Part shown: piece after piece, positions 1 through 7,429 of the stretch | Position numbering within the stretch: position 1 is the first letter of the stretch | How the letters are laid out: each line of letters opens with the position of its first letter | Origin: DATFPQ01 sp035264765 | Lineage (GTDB): Bacteria; Actinomycetota; Actinomycetes; Actinomycetales; Angustibacteraceae | NCBI GenBank assembly: GCA_035264765.1 | Contig: DATFPQ010000081.1 | Coordinates: forward strand, 1-29,593 | Direction: 5' to 3' | DNA: 29,593 bases | Notes under the pieces: model-generated | What the model was told of the DNA's origin: nothing | Databases searched by the model: none | What the model saw: only the letters and a program-made list of their open reading frames with translations | Position numbers and translations under genes: made by a program

Positions 1-85
1 CCGTCCCGCGTGTGGGCCGGAAGTCGGCGCACGAGCTCACGGACCCGCCGACGTTGCACGGCATCGACCTTGGCAGGATCGCCGC

Positions 86-676
86 GTGACCGCAGACCTT
101 GCCCCGCTGCTGCCGTTCGTCGTCCGCGAGGCCCAGGGAACCGAGGTGGACGAGGCCGGCGAGGTCGTCGCGACCGCGTACATCGCCGACGGCCTCGCGA
201 GCGAGCGATACGCCGCCCGGCTACGTGCCTCACGGGAGCGGTCCGAGCTGGCCCGGCTGGTCGTCGCCGTCGACGCCGCCGGCCGGGTGGTCGGCACGGT
301 GACGTACGCGCGGGCCGGCTCACCGCTCGCGGAACTTTGCCGTAGCGACGCCGAAGCGTCGGGTTCCAGCGACGGTGGTGCTCGCGTCGGCGGTGGCGGT
401 TCCGGCATTGGTGGCGCGGAGCTGCGGATGCTCGGCGTGCTTCCCGGCGCCCGCGGCGCCGGGGTGGCCGAGGCGCTGGTGCGGTGGTGCCTCGACACGG
501 CGCGCGCGGACGGCGCGCGCCGGGTGCTGCTGTCGACGCAGGTGCAGATGAACGCCGCCCAGCGGCTGTACGCCCGGCTGGGGTTCGTCCGGCGTCCGGA
601 CCTGGACTGGACCCCGGAGCCGGGCGTCGAGCTGCTCGGCCTCGAGCTGGACCTGCGGGCCCAACCCGCGGCCTGA
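86..676 (+). CDS. GNAT-family N-acetyltransferase
   Basis: A 196-aa protein that probably transfers an acetyl group from acetyl-CoA to an amine; the substrate cannot be told from sequence. The C-terminal half has the GNAT core: a beta strand LRMLGVLP followed by the pyrophosphate-binding loop GARGAGVAEAL (about residues 117-127), then a helix. After that comes the STQVQMNAAQRLYARLGF segment typical of the family's last strand and helix. The N-terminal half carries GEVVATAYIADG and a glycine/serine-rich insert (about residues 92-110) that looks like a flexible loop. The GTG start at 86 is the first in-frame start that keeps the whole fold. It converges with the minus-strand GlxA-like regulator, whose stop lies 67 nt downstream. 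Family call is firm; substrate unknown. Confidence 0.9.
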   Translation: MTADLAPLLPFVVREAQGTEVDEAGEVVATAYIADGLASERYAARLRASRERSELARLVVAVDAAGRVVGTVTYARAGSPLAELCRSDAEASGSSDGGARVGGGGSGIGGAELRMLGVLPGARGAGVAEALVRWCLDTARADGARRVLLSTQVQMNAAQRLYARLGFVRRPDLDWTPEPGVELLGLELDLRAQPAA

Positions 677-743
677 GTCGGCCGTTCGCTGGTCTTCCGT
701 GGGGCCTTGGCTCGGTCCCTGGGCTGCTCTTCGGCCGGCCGGG

Positions 744-1700
744 TCAGACGGCGGTCTGCCGGAAGGTGCGCCGGTAGGCGACCGGCGTCGTCCCCACCAC
801 CCCGATGAAATGGTGCCGGAGCATGGCGGCGGTGCCGAGGCCCGCACGCCGGGCCACCTCCTCGACCGGCACGTCGGTGTCCTCGAGCAGCCGCCGGGCG
901 AGCAGCACCCGCTGGCCGGTGACCCACTGGTGCGGGGTGGTGCCGGTCTCCGCGCGGAACCGGCGGGCGAAGGTCCGCTCGGACAGCGCCGCCCGCCTGG
1001 CCAGCCGATCGACGCCGAGGTCGTCGTCCAACCGCTCCAGCGCCCAGGTGAGGACCGGCTCGAGAGTGTCGGCGGCGCAGCGCGGCACCGGCGCCTCGAC
1101 GTACTGGCGCTGCCCGCCGTCGCGCTGCGGTGGGACCACCATCCGGCGGGCGATGGCGGCCGCCACCGCCGACCCCATCTCCCTGCGGACGAGGTGCAGG
1201 CTGGCGTCCACGCCCGCCGCGGTGCCGGCGCTCGTGAGCACCGTGCCGTCCTCGACGAACAGGACGTCCGGCTCCACCGTTGCGGTGGGCACGGCGGCCT
1301 GGAGCGCATCCGTGTACATCCAGTGCGTCGTGCAGCGACGCCCGTCGAGCACCCCTGCGGCTGCGAGCGCAAAGGCCCCGCTGCACACGCTCATCACCCA
1401 GGCGCCACGGTCCACGGCGTCCCGCAAGCCCTGCAACAGGGCCGGTGGGTACGTCGTCGCGGGCGGGGCCGCCGGGACGGCCACCAGGTCGACGCCGGCC
1501 ATGGCGTCCAGTGGATAGTCCGCGACGACGGAGTAGCCGGCCTTGGTGCGCAACGGGACCCCGGGGTTCTCGGCGCAGACCCGAAAGTCCGGGCGGGGCA
1601 GCCCCTGCTCGGAGCGGTCGAGTCCGAAGACCTCGCAGATGACGCCGAGCTCGAACGGGGAGACGCCGTCCAGCAGCGGCACGGCCACGCTTCTCAGCAT
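744..1700 (-). CDS. GlxA-family AraC-type transcriptional regulator (DJ-1/PfpI domain + HTH)
   Basis: A cytoplasmic DNA-binding regulator of about 318 aa. The N-terminal two thirds is a DJ-1/PfpI-like domain starting SVAVPLLDGVSPFELGV, with the nucleophile-elbow-like segment VMSVCSGAFALAAAGVLDG around residue 110. The C-terminal third is an AraC/XylS double helix-turn-helix (SERTFARRFRAETGTTPHQW, then VEEVARRAGLGTAAMLRHHF). In this family the DJ-1 domain usually acts as a sensor rather than an enzyme. I chose the ATG at 1700 because family members begin just before the first beta strand; an ATG at 1712 adds four residues. It is divergent from a small membrane-protein gene at 1796, with a 16-bp palindrome between them that may be its operator. 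The effector is unknown. Confidence 0.9.
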   Translation of the reverse strand: MLRSVAVPLLDGVSPFELGVICEVFGLDRSEQGLPRPDFRVCAENPGVPLRTKAGYSVVADYPLDAMAGVDLVAVPAAPPATTYPPALLQGLRDAVDRGAWVMSVCSGAFALAAAGVLDGRRCTTHWMYTDALQAAVPTATVEPDVLFVEDGTVLTSAGTAAGVDASLHLVRREMGSAVAAAIARRMVVPPQRDGGQRQYVEAPVPRCAADTLEPVLTWALERLDDDLGVDRLARRAALSERTFARRFRAETGTTPHQWVTGQRVLLARRLLEDTDVPVEEVARRAGLGTAAMLRHHFIGVVGTTPVAYRRTFRQTAV

Positions 1701-1751
1701 GCCGACCAGCATCGCACGGAGTTGGCAGGATGTCGATGAAAGACGACGTCT

Positions 1752-1767
1752 CTGCCACTGGTGGCAG
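1752..1767. promoter_or_regulatory. Palindrome between divergent genes, candidate operator
   Basis: CTGCCAC-TG-GTGGCAG has perfect 7-bp arms around a 2-nt centre. It lies in the 95-nt gap between the GlxA-like regulator (start 1700, minus) and the small membrane protein (start 1796, plus). A weak -10-like CATACT (1768-1773) follows directly on the plus strand, so a bound protein would sit in the promoter spacer. Control by the adjacent regulator is inference. Confidence 0.5.
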
Positions 1768-1795
1768 CATACTTACCAGGCACACACTTTCTGCC

Positions 1796-1972
1796 ATGGA
1801 CGCACTCCTGATTCTGGCCCTGCTGGTTCTCCTCGCAGTCGTCGTCCCCCGTTGGGGCGCCGACTCACACCGCAGCGGTGAGTGGGGGCCGGGCGAGTCG
1901 CGCGACACGTGGCGCCGCCCCGACCGGATGCTGCCCCGCATGCCGCACGGCCCGTTCAACACCCGCTTCTGA
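1796..1972 (+). CDS. Small single-pass membrane protein (hypothetical)
   Basis: A 58-aa protein. It starts with a hydrophobic segment (MDALLILALLVLLAVVVP, residues 1-18), which should cross or anchor in the membrane. A short polar, arginine- and tryptophan-containing tail follows and ends in MPHGPFNTRF. I chose the ATG at 1796 because the hydrophobic segment begins exactly there. An upstream in-frame ATG at 1730 would add 22 polar residues and read through the palindrome. No good Shine-Dalgarno is seen before 1796, so translation may be leaderless or weak. The gene is divergent from the GlxA-type regulator and may be its target. No known function is recognised. Confidence 0.6.
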   Translation: MDALLILALLVLLAVVVPRWGADSHRSGEWGPGESRDTWRRPDRMLPRMPHGPFNTRF

Positions 1973-1975
1973 CCC

Positions 1976-2058
1976 TTGCTCTGCAGCAACGCCATTGCTC
2001 ACGAGCAATGCCGGGAACGGCCCGGAAGGGGGCCGTCGTCGGCGTTGCTCGTGAGTAC
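1976..2058. repeat. Cluster of three TTGCT..AGCAA palindromes upstream of the AbiEi-like gene
   Basis: Three related inverted repeats lie within 83 nt: TTGCT-CTGC-AGCAA (1976-1989), CATTGCTC-AC-GAGCAATG (1993-2010, perfect 8-bp arms) and TTGCTCGTGAGTAC (2045-2058, imperfect). They share the core of the palindrome at the stop codon of the following gene (3260-3276). See findings for the interpretation. Confidence 0.7.
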
Positions 2059-2172
2059 GACGGCGCAGCGGCCGTACGAGGCGCCGTCCCCAGAGGCCGA
2101 CCGACGTCCCGTCATCCACAGCCGGGCGGCGTGGCCTGCCGCGATCAGGCCTTACGTCGGCACGCTCGGACG

Positions 2173-3270
2173 GTGGATCCCGACCTTCCCCTGCTGTTCA
2201 CCGCAGACCAGACCCGTGCCCGCGGCCTGAGCCGGCACCGGGTCGCGCACCGCGTGGCCCTGGGCCGCTGGACCTCCCTTCGCCGCGGCCTGTACTGCGT
2301 CGCCGCCGCATACGACGCGCTCGACCCGCCCACCCAGCACCTGGTGCAGGTCGCCGCGGCGCTGCGCTCGCGCGGGCACGACGTCCTGGCCAGCCACCTG
2401 TCGGCGGCGTGCGCGTACGTCTGGCCGATGCCGGCGCCCGGGTGGGGACCGCCCACGCTGACATCCGCGGACCTCGACATTCCGGTCCGCCGGTCACAGC
2501 GGCTGGTGCTGCAGGTCGCCTCGGTGCGCCCGGTCGACCGCGGCATCCGCAGCGACCTCCCGGTCACCTCGCCCGCCCGCACCGTGGCCGACGTCCTGCG
2601 CCACCAGCCGGCACAGGACTCCGTGCCGATCGCCGACGCCGCTCTGCGGTCCGGTGCCACCACCAGCGAACAGGTCTGGCGGGTGCTGGAGTGGCAGCAG
2701 GCCTGGCCGTACGTCGTGCGGGCGCGGGCGTCCCTCGAGCTGGTCGACCAGCGACGGGAGACCTGGATAGAGTCCTGGTCGTTCGTCCGGCTGCACCAGC
2801 ACGGCGTGCCGCTGCCCGAGCCTCAGGTCGAGGTGCTGGACGCCCGCGGACGGTTCGTCGCACGTGGGGACGCCCTCTGGGACGGCGCCACGCTCGGTGA
2901 GGCCGACGGCCGGGTCAAGTACCTGCTCCGCGGCCCGCATCTCGCGGGAGCCATGCCCGACGTCGCGGCCGAGCGCGTCGTCGAGGAGGCGCAGCGGCGC
3001 CTGGACGCGGAGAAGGCCCGCCGGGACGCCCTGCACGACCTCGGGCTGGAGGTCGTCCGCTGGGGTTACGCCGAGCTGGCGCGCGACCCGGACGCCGTGG
3101 TCCGCCGGGTGCAGGCCCGCCGAGCGGCCGCCGACCCGGCCCGCTTCACCGGCCGGTTGCGTCGTCGTCCGCCCGACTGGACGGCACCCGCGCCGCCACC
3201 GCGCTGGCCCGTGCTCATGGGCGATGCCACGACAGCGCCCGAACAGGCCACGTCGTGGCGTTCCTCATGA
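2173..3270 (+). CDS. Solo AbiEi-like HTH protein with C-terminal DUF559-like nuclease domain
   Basis: A protein of about 365 aa in the style of the actinobacterial 'type IV toxin-antitoxin AbiEi family antitoxin domain' proteins. The N-terminus (DPDLPLLFTADQTRARGLSR, then RWTSLRRGLYC) matches the winged-helix AbiEi_4-type region. The middle (SPARTVADVLRH) is the usual linker. The C-terminus (QVEVLDARGRF, GDALWDGATLGEADGRVKY) resembles the Vsr/DUF559 PD-(D/E)xK core with D, E and K in order. GTG 2173 was chosen because family similarity begins there; the frame stays open upstream to 1882. No AbiEii nucleotidyltransferase toxin follows. Palindromes of one type flank both ends, the last overlapping the stop codon. 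Nuclease activity is inferred from motif order. Confidence 0.75.
   Translation: MDPDLPLLFTADQTRARGLSRHRVAHRVALGRWTSLRRGLYCVAAAYDALDPPTQHLVQVAAALRSRGHDVLASHLSAACAYVWPMPAPGWGPPTLTSADLDIPVRRSQRLVLQVASVRPVDRGIRSDLPVTSPARTVADVLRHQPAQDSVPIADAALRSGATTSEQVWRVLEWQQAWPYVVRARASLELVDQRRETWIESWSFVRLHQHGVPLPEPQVEVLDARGRFVARGDALWDGATLGEADGRVKYLLRGPHLAGAMPDVAAERVVEEAQRRLDAEKARRDALHDLGLEVVRWGYAELARDPDAVVRRVQARRAAADPARFTGRLRRRPPDWTAPAPPPRWPVLMGDATTAPEQATSWRSS
3226..3259. repeat. Inverted repeat at the 3' end of the AbiEi-like gene
   Basis: GCCACGAC (3226-3233) and GTCGTGGC (3252-3259) are perfect 8-bp complements around an 18-nt loop. They lie in the last 15 codons and could fold as an RNA hairpin. The loop is long for a terminator and no T-run follows. 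Confidence 0.4.
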
Positions 3271-3276
3271 GCAACG
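3260..3276. repeat. TTSCTC-AT-GAGCAA palindrome over the stop codon
   Basis: GTTCCTC-AT-GAGCAAC has one arm mismatch and contains the TGA stop (3268-3270) of the AbiEi-like gene. It shares GGCGTTSCTCRTGAGYA with the upstream copy at 2042-2057. A further half-site GGGAGCAA follows near 3287. Confidence 0.65.
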
Positions 3277-3314
3277 GCATCGCCCGGGAGCAAGCCGCCG
3301 TGGCCGGACCGCGG

Positions 3315-4388
3315 TCAGGCGACCAGGCCCAGGCGGCGTAGCTCGACAGTGAGGTCGTGCGGGTTGCTGGCGGCGCTCATTGCGTCGTCCATCGTCACGA
3401 CGCCGTCCCGGATCAGCGCGGTGAGGTGCTGGTCGAAGCTCTGCATGCCGTAGTAGCCGCCCTCGACGATGAGGTCGGTGATCGTGTTGGTCTTGTCCGC
3501 GTCGGCGATGGCCTCGGCCACCCGGCCGGTGTTGACGCAGACCTCCATGGTCAGGCAGCGGCCCTGTCCGTCCGCCCGAGGCACCAGGCGTTGGCAGATG
3601 ATGCCGCGCAGCGAGCCGGCCAGGCTCAGCCGCACCTGCTTCTGCTCGTGCGGGGGGAAGAAGTCGATGATCCGCGCGATGGTCTCCTGCGCGTTCGCGG
3701 TGTGCAGGGTGGACAGCACGAAGTGGCCGGTCTCCGCGGCGGCGAGCGCGGCCTTGACCGTCTCGGCGTCGCGCATCTCGCCGACCAGAATGACGTCGGG
3801 GTCCTGGCGCATGGCGGCGCGCAGAGCCACGGTGAAGTCCTGGGTGTCCAGCCGCACCTCGCGCTGGTTGATCATCGACAGCTCGTCGCGGTGCAGCACC
3901 TCGATCGGGTCCTCGATCGTGACGATATGGCACTCGCGGTGGGTGTTGATGTGGTCGACCATCCCGGCCAGCGTCGTGGTCTTGCCGGACCCGGTGGGGC
4001 CGGTCACCAGCACCAGGCCGCGCGGCTCGAGGGCGAGCCGTTCGATGACGTCGGGCACGCCGAGCTCGTCGAGCGGGATGGCGCCGACCGACACGCGGCG
4101 GAAGACCAGGCCGATCGAGCCGCGGGAGCGGAAGGCGTTGACCCGGAAGCGGCCGAGGCCGGGCATGGAGTACGCGAAGTCGGCCTCGTTGGTGCGCTGG
4201 AACTCCTCGGCCAGGTCGTCCCGCATGACCTCGGCGGCCATCGCCTCGGTGTCGGCCGGCGACAGGAGGTCACCCTGCAGCTTGCGCAGCCGGCCGTCGA
4301 TGCGAAGGCGCGCCGGTGACCCCACCTTGATGTGCAGGTCCGACCCGCGCAGTTCGACGAGGGCGCGCAGGTAGGGCAGGACGGACAT
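3315..4388 (-). CDS. pilT: PilT-like type IV pilus retraction ATPase
   Basis: A cytoplasmic hexameric ATPase of 357 aa, related to PilT, which depolymerises type IV pilins during pilus retraction. Visible are the N-terminal GSDLHIKVGSPARLRIDGRL segment, Walker A GPTGSGKTTT, the HIVTIEDPIE Asp box and Walker B QDPDVILVGEMRD. The His box (GHFVLSTLHTANAQETIARI) and IDFFPPHEQKQVRLSLAGSL complete the core. The C-terminal AIRNLIRE helix typical of proteobacterial PilT is not obvious; that stretch reads RVAEAIADADKTNTITDLI. ATG 4388 was chosen because GGAG lies about 9 nt upstream, inside the alternative GTG start at 4403. It lies downstream of two HD-domain genes on the same strand, suggesting pilus motility tied to c-di-GMP. 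No other pil genes are in view, so PilT versus a general PilT-like ATPase is not fully certain. Confidence 0.9.
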   Translation of the reverse strand: MSVLPYLRALVELRGSDLHIKVGSPARLRIDGRLRKLQGDLLSPADTEAMAAEVMRDDLAEEFQRTNEADFAYSMPGLGRFRVNAFRSRGSIGLVFRRVSVGAIPLDELGVPDVIERLALEPRGLVLVTGPTGSGKTTTLAGMVDHINTHRECHIVTIEDPIEVLHRDELSMINQREVRLDTQDFTVALRAAMRQDPDVILVGEMRDAETVKAALAAAETGHFVLSTLHTANAQETIARIIDFFPPHEQKQVRLSLAGSLRGIICQRLVPRADGQGRCLTMEVCVNTGRVAEAIADADKTNTITDLIVEGGYYGMQSFDQHLTALIRDGVVTMDDAMSAASNPHDLTVELRRLGLVA

Positions 4389-4457
4389 CGAATCGTTCTC
4401 CACGGCGTCCAGATCGACGCCGGACCGCGCGGACTTTATCCGCCGTCTGGGGGGCGG

Positions 4458-5747
4458 TCAGCGGGTGACGACTCGAGCGAGCGAGGCGACCACCACGGGG
4501 TCGTACTCGAAGGCCAGCCCCAGGTGGATGCGCTCGAGTGCCTCCAGACTGCGGGACCCGCCGACGTCGTCGCCCACCAGGTCGTCGTAGGCGTTGACCG
4601 CCTTGATGATCCGGCTCGCCAGCGGCACCTCGCGGTCGTTGAGCTCGTGCCGACGCCGGTACGGCTCGACCTGCCGCTCGACGATCAGGGCCACGTCGTC
4701 CAGGACGCCGGCCTGGCGCACCACGGCCGCGCCCAGGTCGGCGATGCGGCGCTGCTCCCCCGGTGCCGCCATCACGGTGGCGCCTCCGGGGATCGGCTCG
4801 CTCAGCGAGAGCTGCCCGATGTCGTGCAGTAGCGCCGCGTACTCCAGGTCCTGCAGCTCGCGCTCGCTCAGGCCCAGGTCACGGCCGACGGCCAGCGCCA
4901 GCCGGGCTACCCGGCGCGAGTGCCCGGTCTCGGTGTACCCACCAAGCTCGGTCACCCGGGACAGCGACCGGATGGTCTGCCGGTACGTCTCCCGCACCAT
5001 CGCGTAGCGCCGGAAGGCGAACTGGGTCAGCAGCAGCGGGGCGAGGAACACCGGCAGGGCGAGCACGCCCATCGGCCTGGCCGCTAGGGCGACGAGCACG
5101 CCGGTGGCGCCGATCGCACTGCCCAGGCTGACCACCGCACGCAGCTCGTCGCCCAGCACCGAGCGCAGCCGGGAGCCCTCACGGGTCGCCCGCACAGCTG
5201 CGGCCAGCACGGCGTCCAGGACCAGCGCCGCCGCCACCGCCAGCGCCATGAGCGCGGCGATGTACCCGCGGCGCTCCTCACCCCAACCCACCGACAAGTC
5301 GTGCGCGGAGACGCCGTGCACGTGAACGTGCCAACCCAGGACCAGAACCGCCACGGACAGGAACCGGTGCGCCAGCCCGTCGAGCGCCACGGTCCGCCCG
5401 GCCAGCAGGTGCGGCACCACGCCCAGCAGCGTCGCCACCGCCACCACGGCGATGATCGTCGGCGCGCCGAGGCCCAGCCGCCCGGAGGTGCCGACCTCAC
5501 CGACGAGCGCGAACGCGAACGCGGCCGCGGTGCCCATGGGAGCGGCGTCGCGGTCGCCGGTCAGCCAGACCCGCAGGCACTCCCCCAGGGCGATCGCAGC
5601 TCCGAACGCCACGACGGTTCCGCCGTGGGGCAGGTGGGACGTCGTCACGGTGCTCGCTGCCGAGCCGACCGCCGCGACCGCCACGAGCAGCGCCAGCCCG
5701 CCGAGCATGCTGCCCGGCGCGAGCCGCGGTGAGCGGGTGGACGTCAT
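4458..5747 (-). CDS. Membrane protein with degenerate HD-GYP-like domain
   Basis: A 429-aa protein with a largely hydrophobic N-terminal half (roughly residues 13-245, about six to eight membrane segments) and a cytoplasmic HD domain from about residue 268. It keeps GHSRRVARLALAVG and the HD pair in LEYAALLHDIGQLSL (H308, D309). The rest of the HD-GYP signature is gone. The HP motif reads IADLG, the HHExxDGxGYP stretch reads VERQVEPYRRRHELNDREVP, and the last motif reads VNAYDDLVGDD. Several metal ligands are therefore missing, and it is probably not a working c-di-GMP phosphodiesterase; a binding or structural role is possible. Its start overlaps the stop of the upstream full HD-GYP gene by 4 nt, and pilT follows 69 nt downstream. 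Confidence 0.85.
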   Translation of the reverse strand: MTSTRSPRLAPGSMLGGLALLVAVAAVGSAASTVTTSHLPHGGTVVAFGAAIALGECLRVWLTGDRDAAPMGTAAAFAFALVGEVGTSGRLGLGAPTIIAVVAVATLLGVVPHLLAGRTVALDGLAHRFLSVAVLVLGWHVHVHGVSAHDLSVGWGEERRGYIAALMALAVAAALVLDAVLAAAVRATREGSRLRSVLGDELRAVVSLGSAIGATGVLVALAARPMGVLALPVFLAPLLLTQFAFRRYAMVRETYRQTIRSLSRVTELGGYTETGHSRRVARLALAVGRDLGLSERELQDLEYAALLHDIGQLSLSEPIPGGATVMAAPGEQRRIADLGAAVVRQAGVLDDVALIVERQVEPYRRRHELNDREVPLASRIIKAVNAYDDLVGDDVGGSRSLEALERIHLGLAFEYDPVVVASLARVVTR

Positions 5748-7396
5748 GGCCGCCTCCGCCCGTTGCGGGGACGTCCGGTCCCGCGCCGCCCGATGCCGCG
5801 TCCGATGCCGCGTCCGACCCCGCGTCCGACGCGTCCGTTCTGAACTCCGTCCCGACGTCCGTTGTGCCCGTCCTCTGGACGCGCGTCCGGCTCGTCCGAA
5901 ACGGGGCGCTCCCCTGACCCGACCCGAACGGTTGCGTCATCGAGGTCCGCTGAGTGGGGGTGGACGCCGAACGCGGGGTCGTCGTGGTCCACGGGCAGCG
6001 CGCCCTCCGAGGGTCCGGCGACAGCCTCCGAAGCGGGATCCGCGCCGAATCCGGCGTCTGATGTCGCGGCGGCTGCGGCGGCGTCGGCGGCGGTCTGTGG
6101 CGCGGCGTCCGGCGCCCCGGTCACCGGTTCCCACTCGGTGCGGTCCAGCGCCTGCCGCAGCGCGAGGACGAATCGAGCGTCGAACTGGGTGTCGGTGCAG
6201 GCCTCCAGCTCGGTCAGCGCCTCGTTGACCGAGCGCGCCTGGCGGTAGGAGCGGGTCGACGTCATCGAGTCGAACGCGTCCGCGACGGCGATGATGCGCG
6301 CGAACTCCGGGATCTTGTCGCCGGCCAACCCCAGCGGGTATCCCCGGCCGTCGATCCGCTCGTGGTGGTGCAGGATCCCGTTCAGGGCCTCACCGAGGAA
6401 CTCGATCTCACGCACCATCTCCAGCCCCCGCAGCGGGTGCAGCGCGATGGACAGGAACTCCTCGTCGGTCAGCGCACCTGACTTCTGCAGCACGCGGGTC
6501 GGGACGCCAAGCTTGCCGACGTCGTGCAGCATCCCCGCGAAGTGCAGCGTCGACGTCCGTTGCTGCGAGAGCCCCACCGCTCGCCCGATCAGCACCGAGG
6601 CGCGGGCTACCCGCTCGCTGTGGCCACGGGTGTAGCGGTCCTTGGCCTCCACCGCGCTGACGAGAGCCGCCACGGTGCGCTCGTGCGCCGCGTGCTGCTC
6701 GGCGTACTGCGCGAACGCCCATCGCGCGACGAACATGGGAGCCAGCACGAGCACCGCCGAGATGGGCCCGACGCCCGCCGGGCCCCAGAGCACGAACAGC
6801 AGCAGCCCGAACAGCCCGTACCCGATGTACAGCAGGGTGAGGCTGCGGAGCATGCCGCTCAGCACCTCGCGGTACGGCACTCGGTTGTCGAGGGCCACGA
6901 CCCCGGCGACAAGGATGCAGCTGACCAGGAGCATGGCGACGTTGGCAAGGACCATGGGGACGCCGACGTCCAGCAACAGGTTCTTTGTGGAGTCCCCGAC
7001 GTGGAAGCCCGGCCGGCCGCCCATTCCGGCGAACACGAGCGCGGCTGCACCCATGGCAATCATGTCCAGGGCGACGTTGAAGATCCGGACGACGGCGCGC
7101 GAGCGACGCAGGTCGAGCAGGGAGGCGGCGCCACCGACGGCCATCGCGGCGGCCGGACCCAGCAGCACAAGCGTGGCCAGCTGGACGATGTAGTCGACGG
7201 ACACGTCGACGTCCGGCGTCAGCCGACGCGCCACCAGCTGCAGGCCCACCACGCAGAGCGTGACCAGCACTGCCATGGTCCACACCTGCTGGGTGAGGTG
7301 CAGTCCCGGTGGCTGTCGTAGGGCAACCGTCAGCGACGCGATGGCAAGCAACACGCAGGTCAGCACGTAGCCGACGACGCGCGGGGACTCCTTCAC
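5744..7396 (-). CDS. Membrane-bound HD-GYP domain protein, probable c-di-GMP phosphodiesterase
   Basis: A 550-aa protein with about seven to nine N-terminal membrane segments and then a complete HD-GYP domain from about residue 255. Its motifs in order are GHSERVARASVLIG, LHDVGKLGVP, HPLRGLEMV, HHHERIDGRGYPLGLAGDKIP and VADAFDSMTSTRSYR. Members of this family hydrolyse c-di-GMP to pGpG or GMP using a two- or three-metal centre, and all ligands seem present. The C-terminal tail (about 120 residues) is low-complexity: alanine/aspartate-rich and then a basic Gly-Arg repeat encoded by a 12-bp DNA repeat. GTG 7396 was chosen because GAGGAG (7404-7409) lies 7 nt upstream; GTG 7429 would add 11 residues. 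First gene of a likely operon with the degenerate HD protein and pilT. Confidence 0.9.
   Translation of the reverse strand: MKESPRVVGYVLTCVLLAIASLTVALRQPPGLHLTQQVWTMAVLVTLCVVGLQLVARRLTPDVDVSVDYIVQLATLVLLGPAAAMAVGGAASLLDLRRSRAVVRIFNVALDMIAMGAAALVFAGMGGRPGFHVGDSTKNLLLDVGVPMVLANVAMLLVSCILVAGVVALDNRVPYREVLSGMLRSLTLLYIGYGLFGLLLFVLWGPAGVGPISAVLVLAPMFVARWAFAQYAEQHAAHERTVAALVSAVEAKDRYTRGHSERVARASVLIGRAVGLSQQRTSTLHFAGMLHDVGKLGVPTRVLQKSGALTDEEFLSIALHPLRGLEMVREIEFLGEALNGILHHHERIDGRGYPLGLAGDKIPEFARIIAVADAFDSMTSTRSYRQARSVNEALTELEACTDTQFDARFVLALRQALDRTEWEPVTGAPDAAPQTAADAAAAAATSDAGFGADPASEAVAGPSEGALPVDHDDPAFGVHPHSADLDDATVRVGSGERPVSDEPDARPEDGHNGRRDGVQNGRVGRGVGRGIGRGIGRRGTGRPRNGRRRP
5790..5836. repeat. 12-bp tandem repeat encoding a Gly-Arg tail
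   Basis: About four imperfect copies of a unit close to TCCGATGCCGCG lie at the 3' end of the HD-GYP gene. On the minus strand they encode GVGRGIGRGIGRRGTGR. The in-frame length allows expansion or contraction without breaking the gene. Confidence 0.6.
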
Positions 7397-7429
7397 CGTC
7401 GGGCTCCTCGGCGTCCACTCGGCCAGCAC

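Noticed and set aside
37..1995. Long minus-strand open frame covering the GNAT and GlxA genes
   Set aside because: Out of frame with the GlxA gene and antisense to GNAT; no domain signature.
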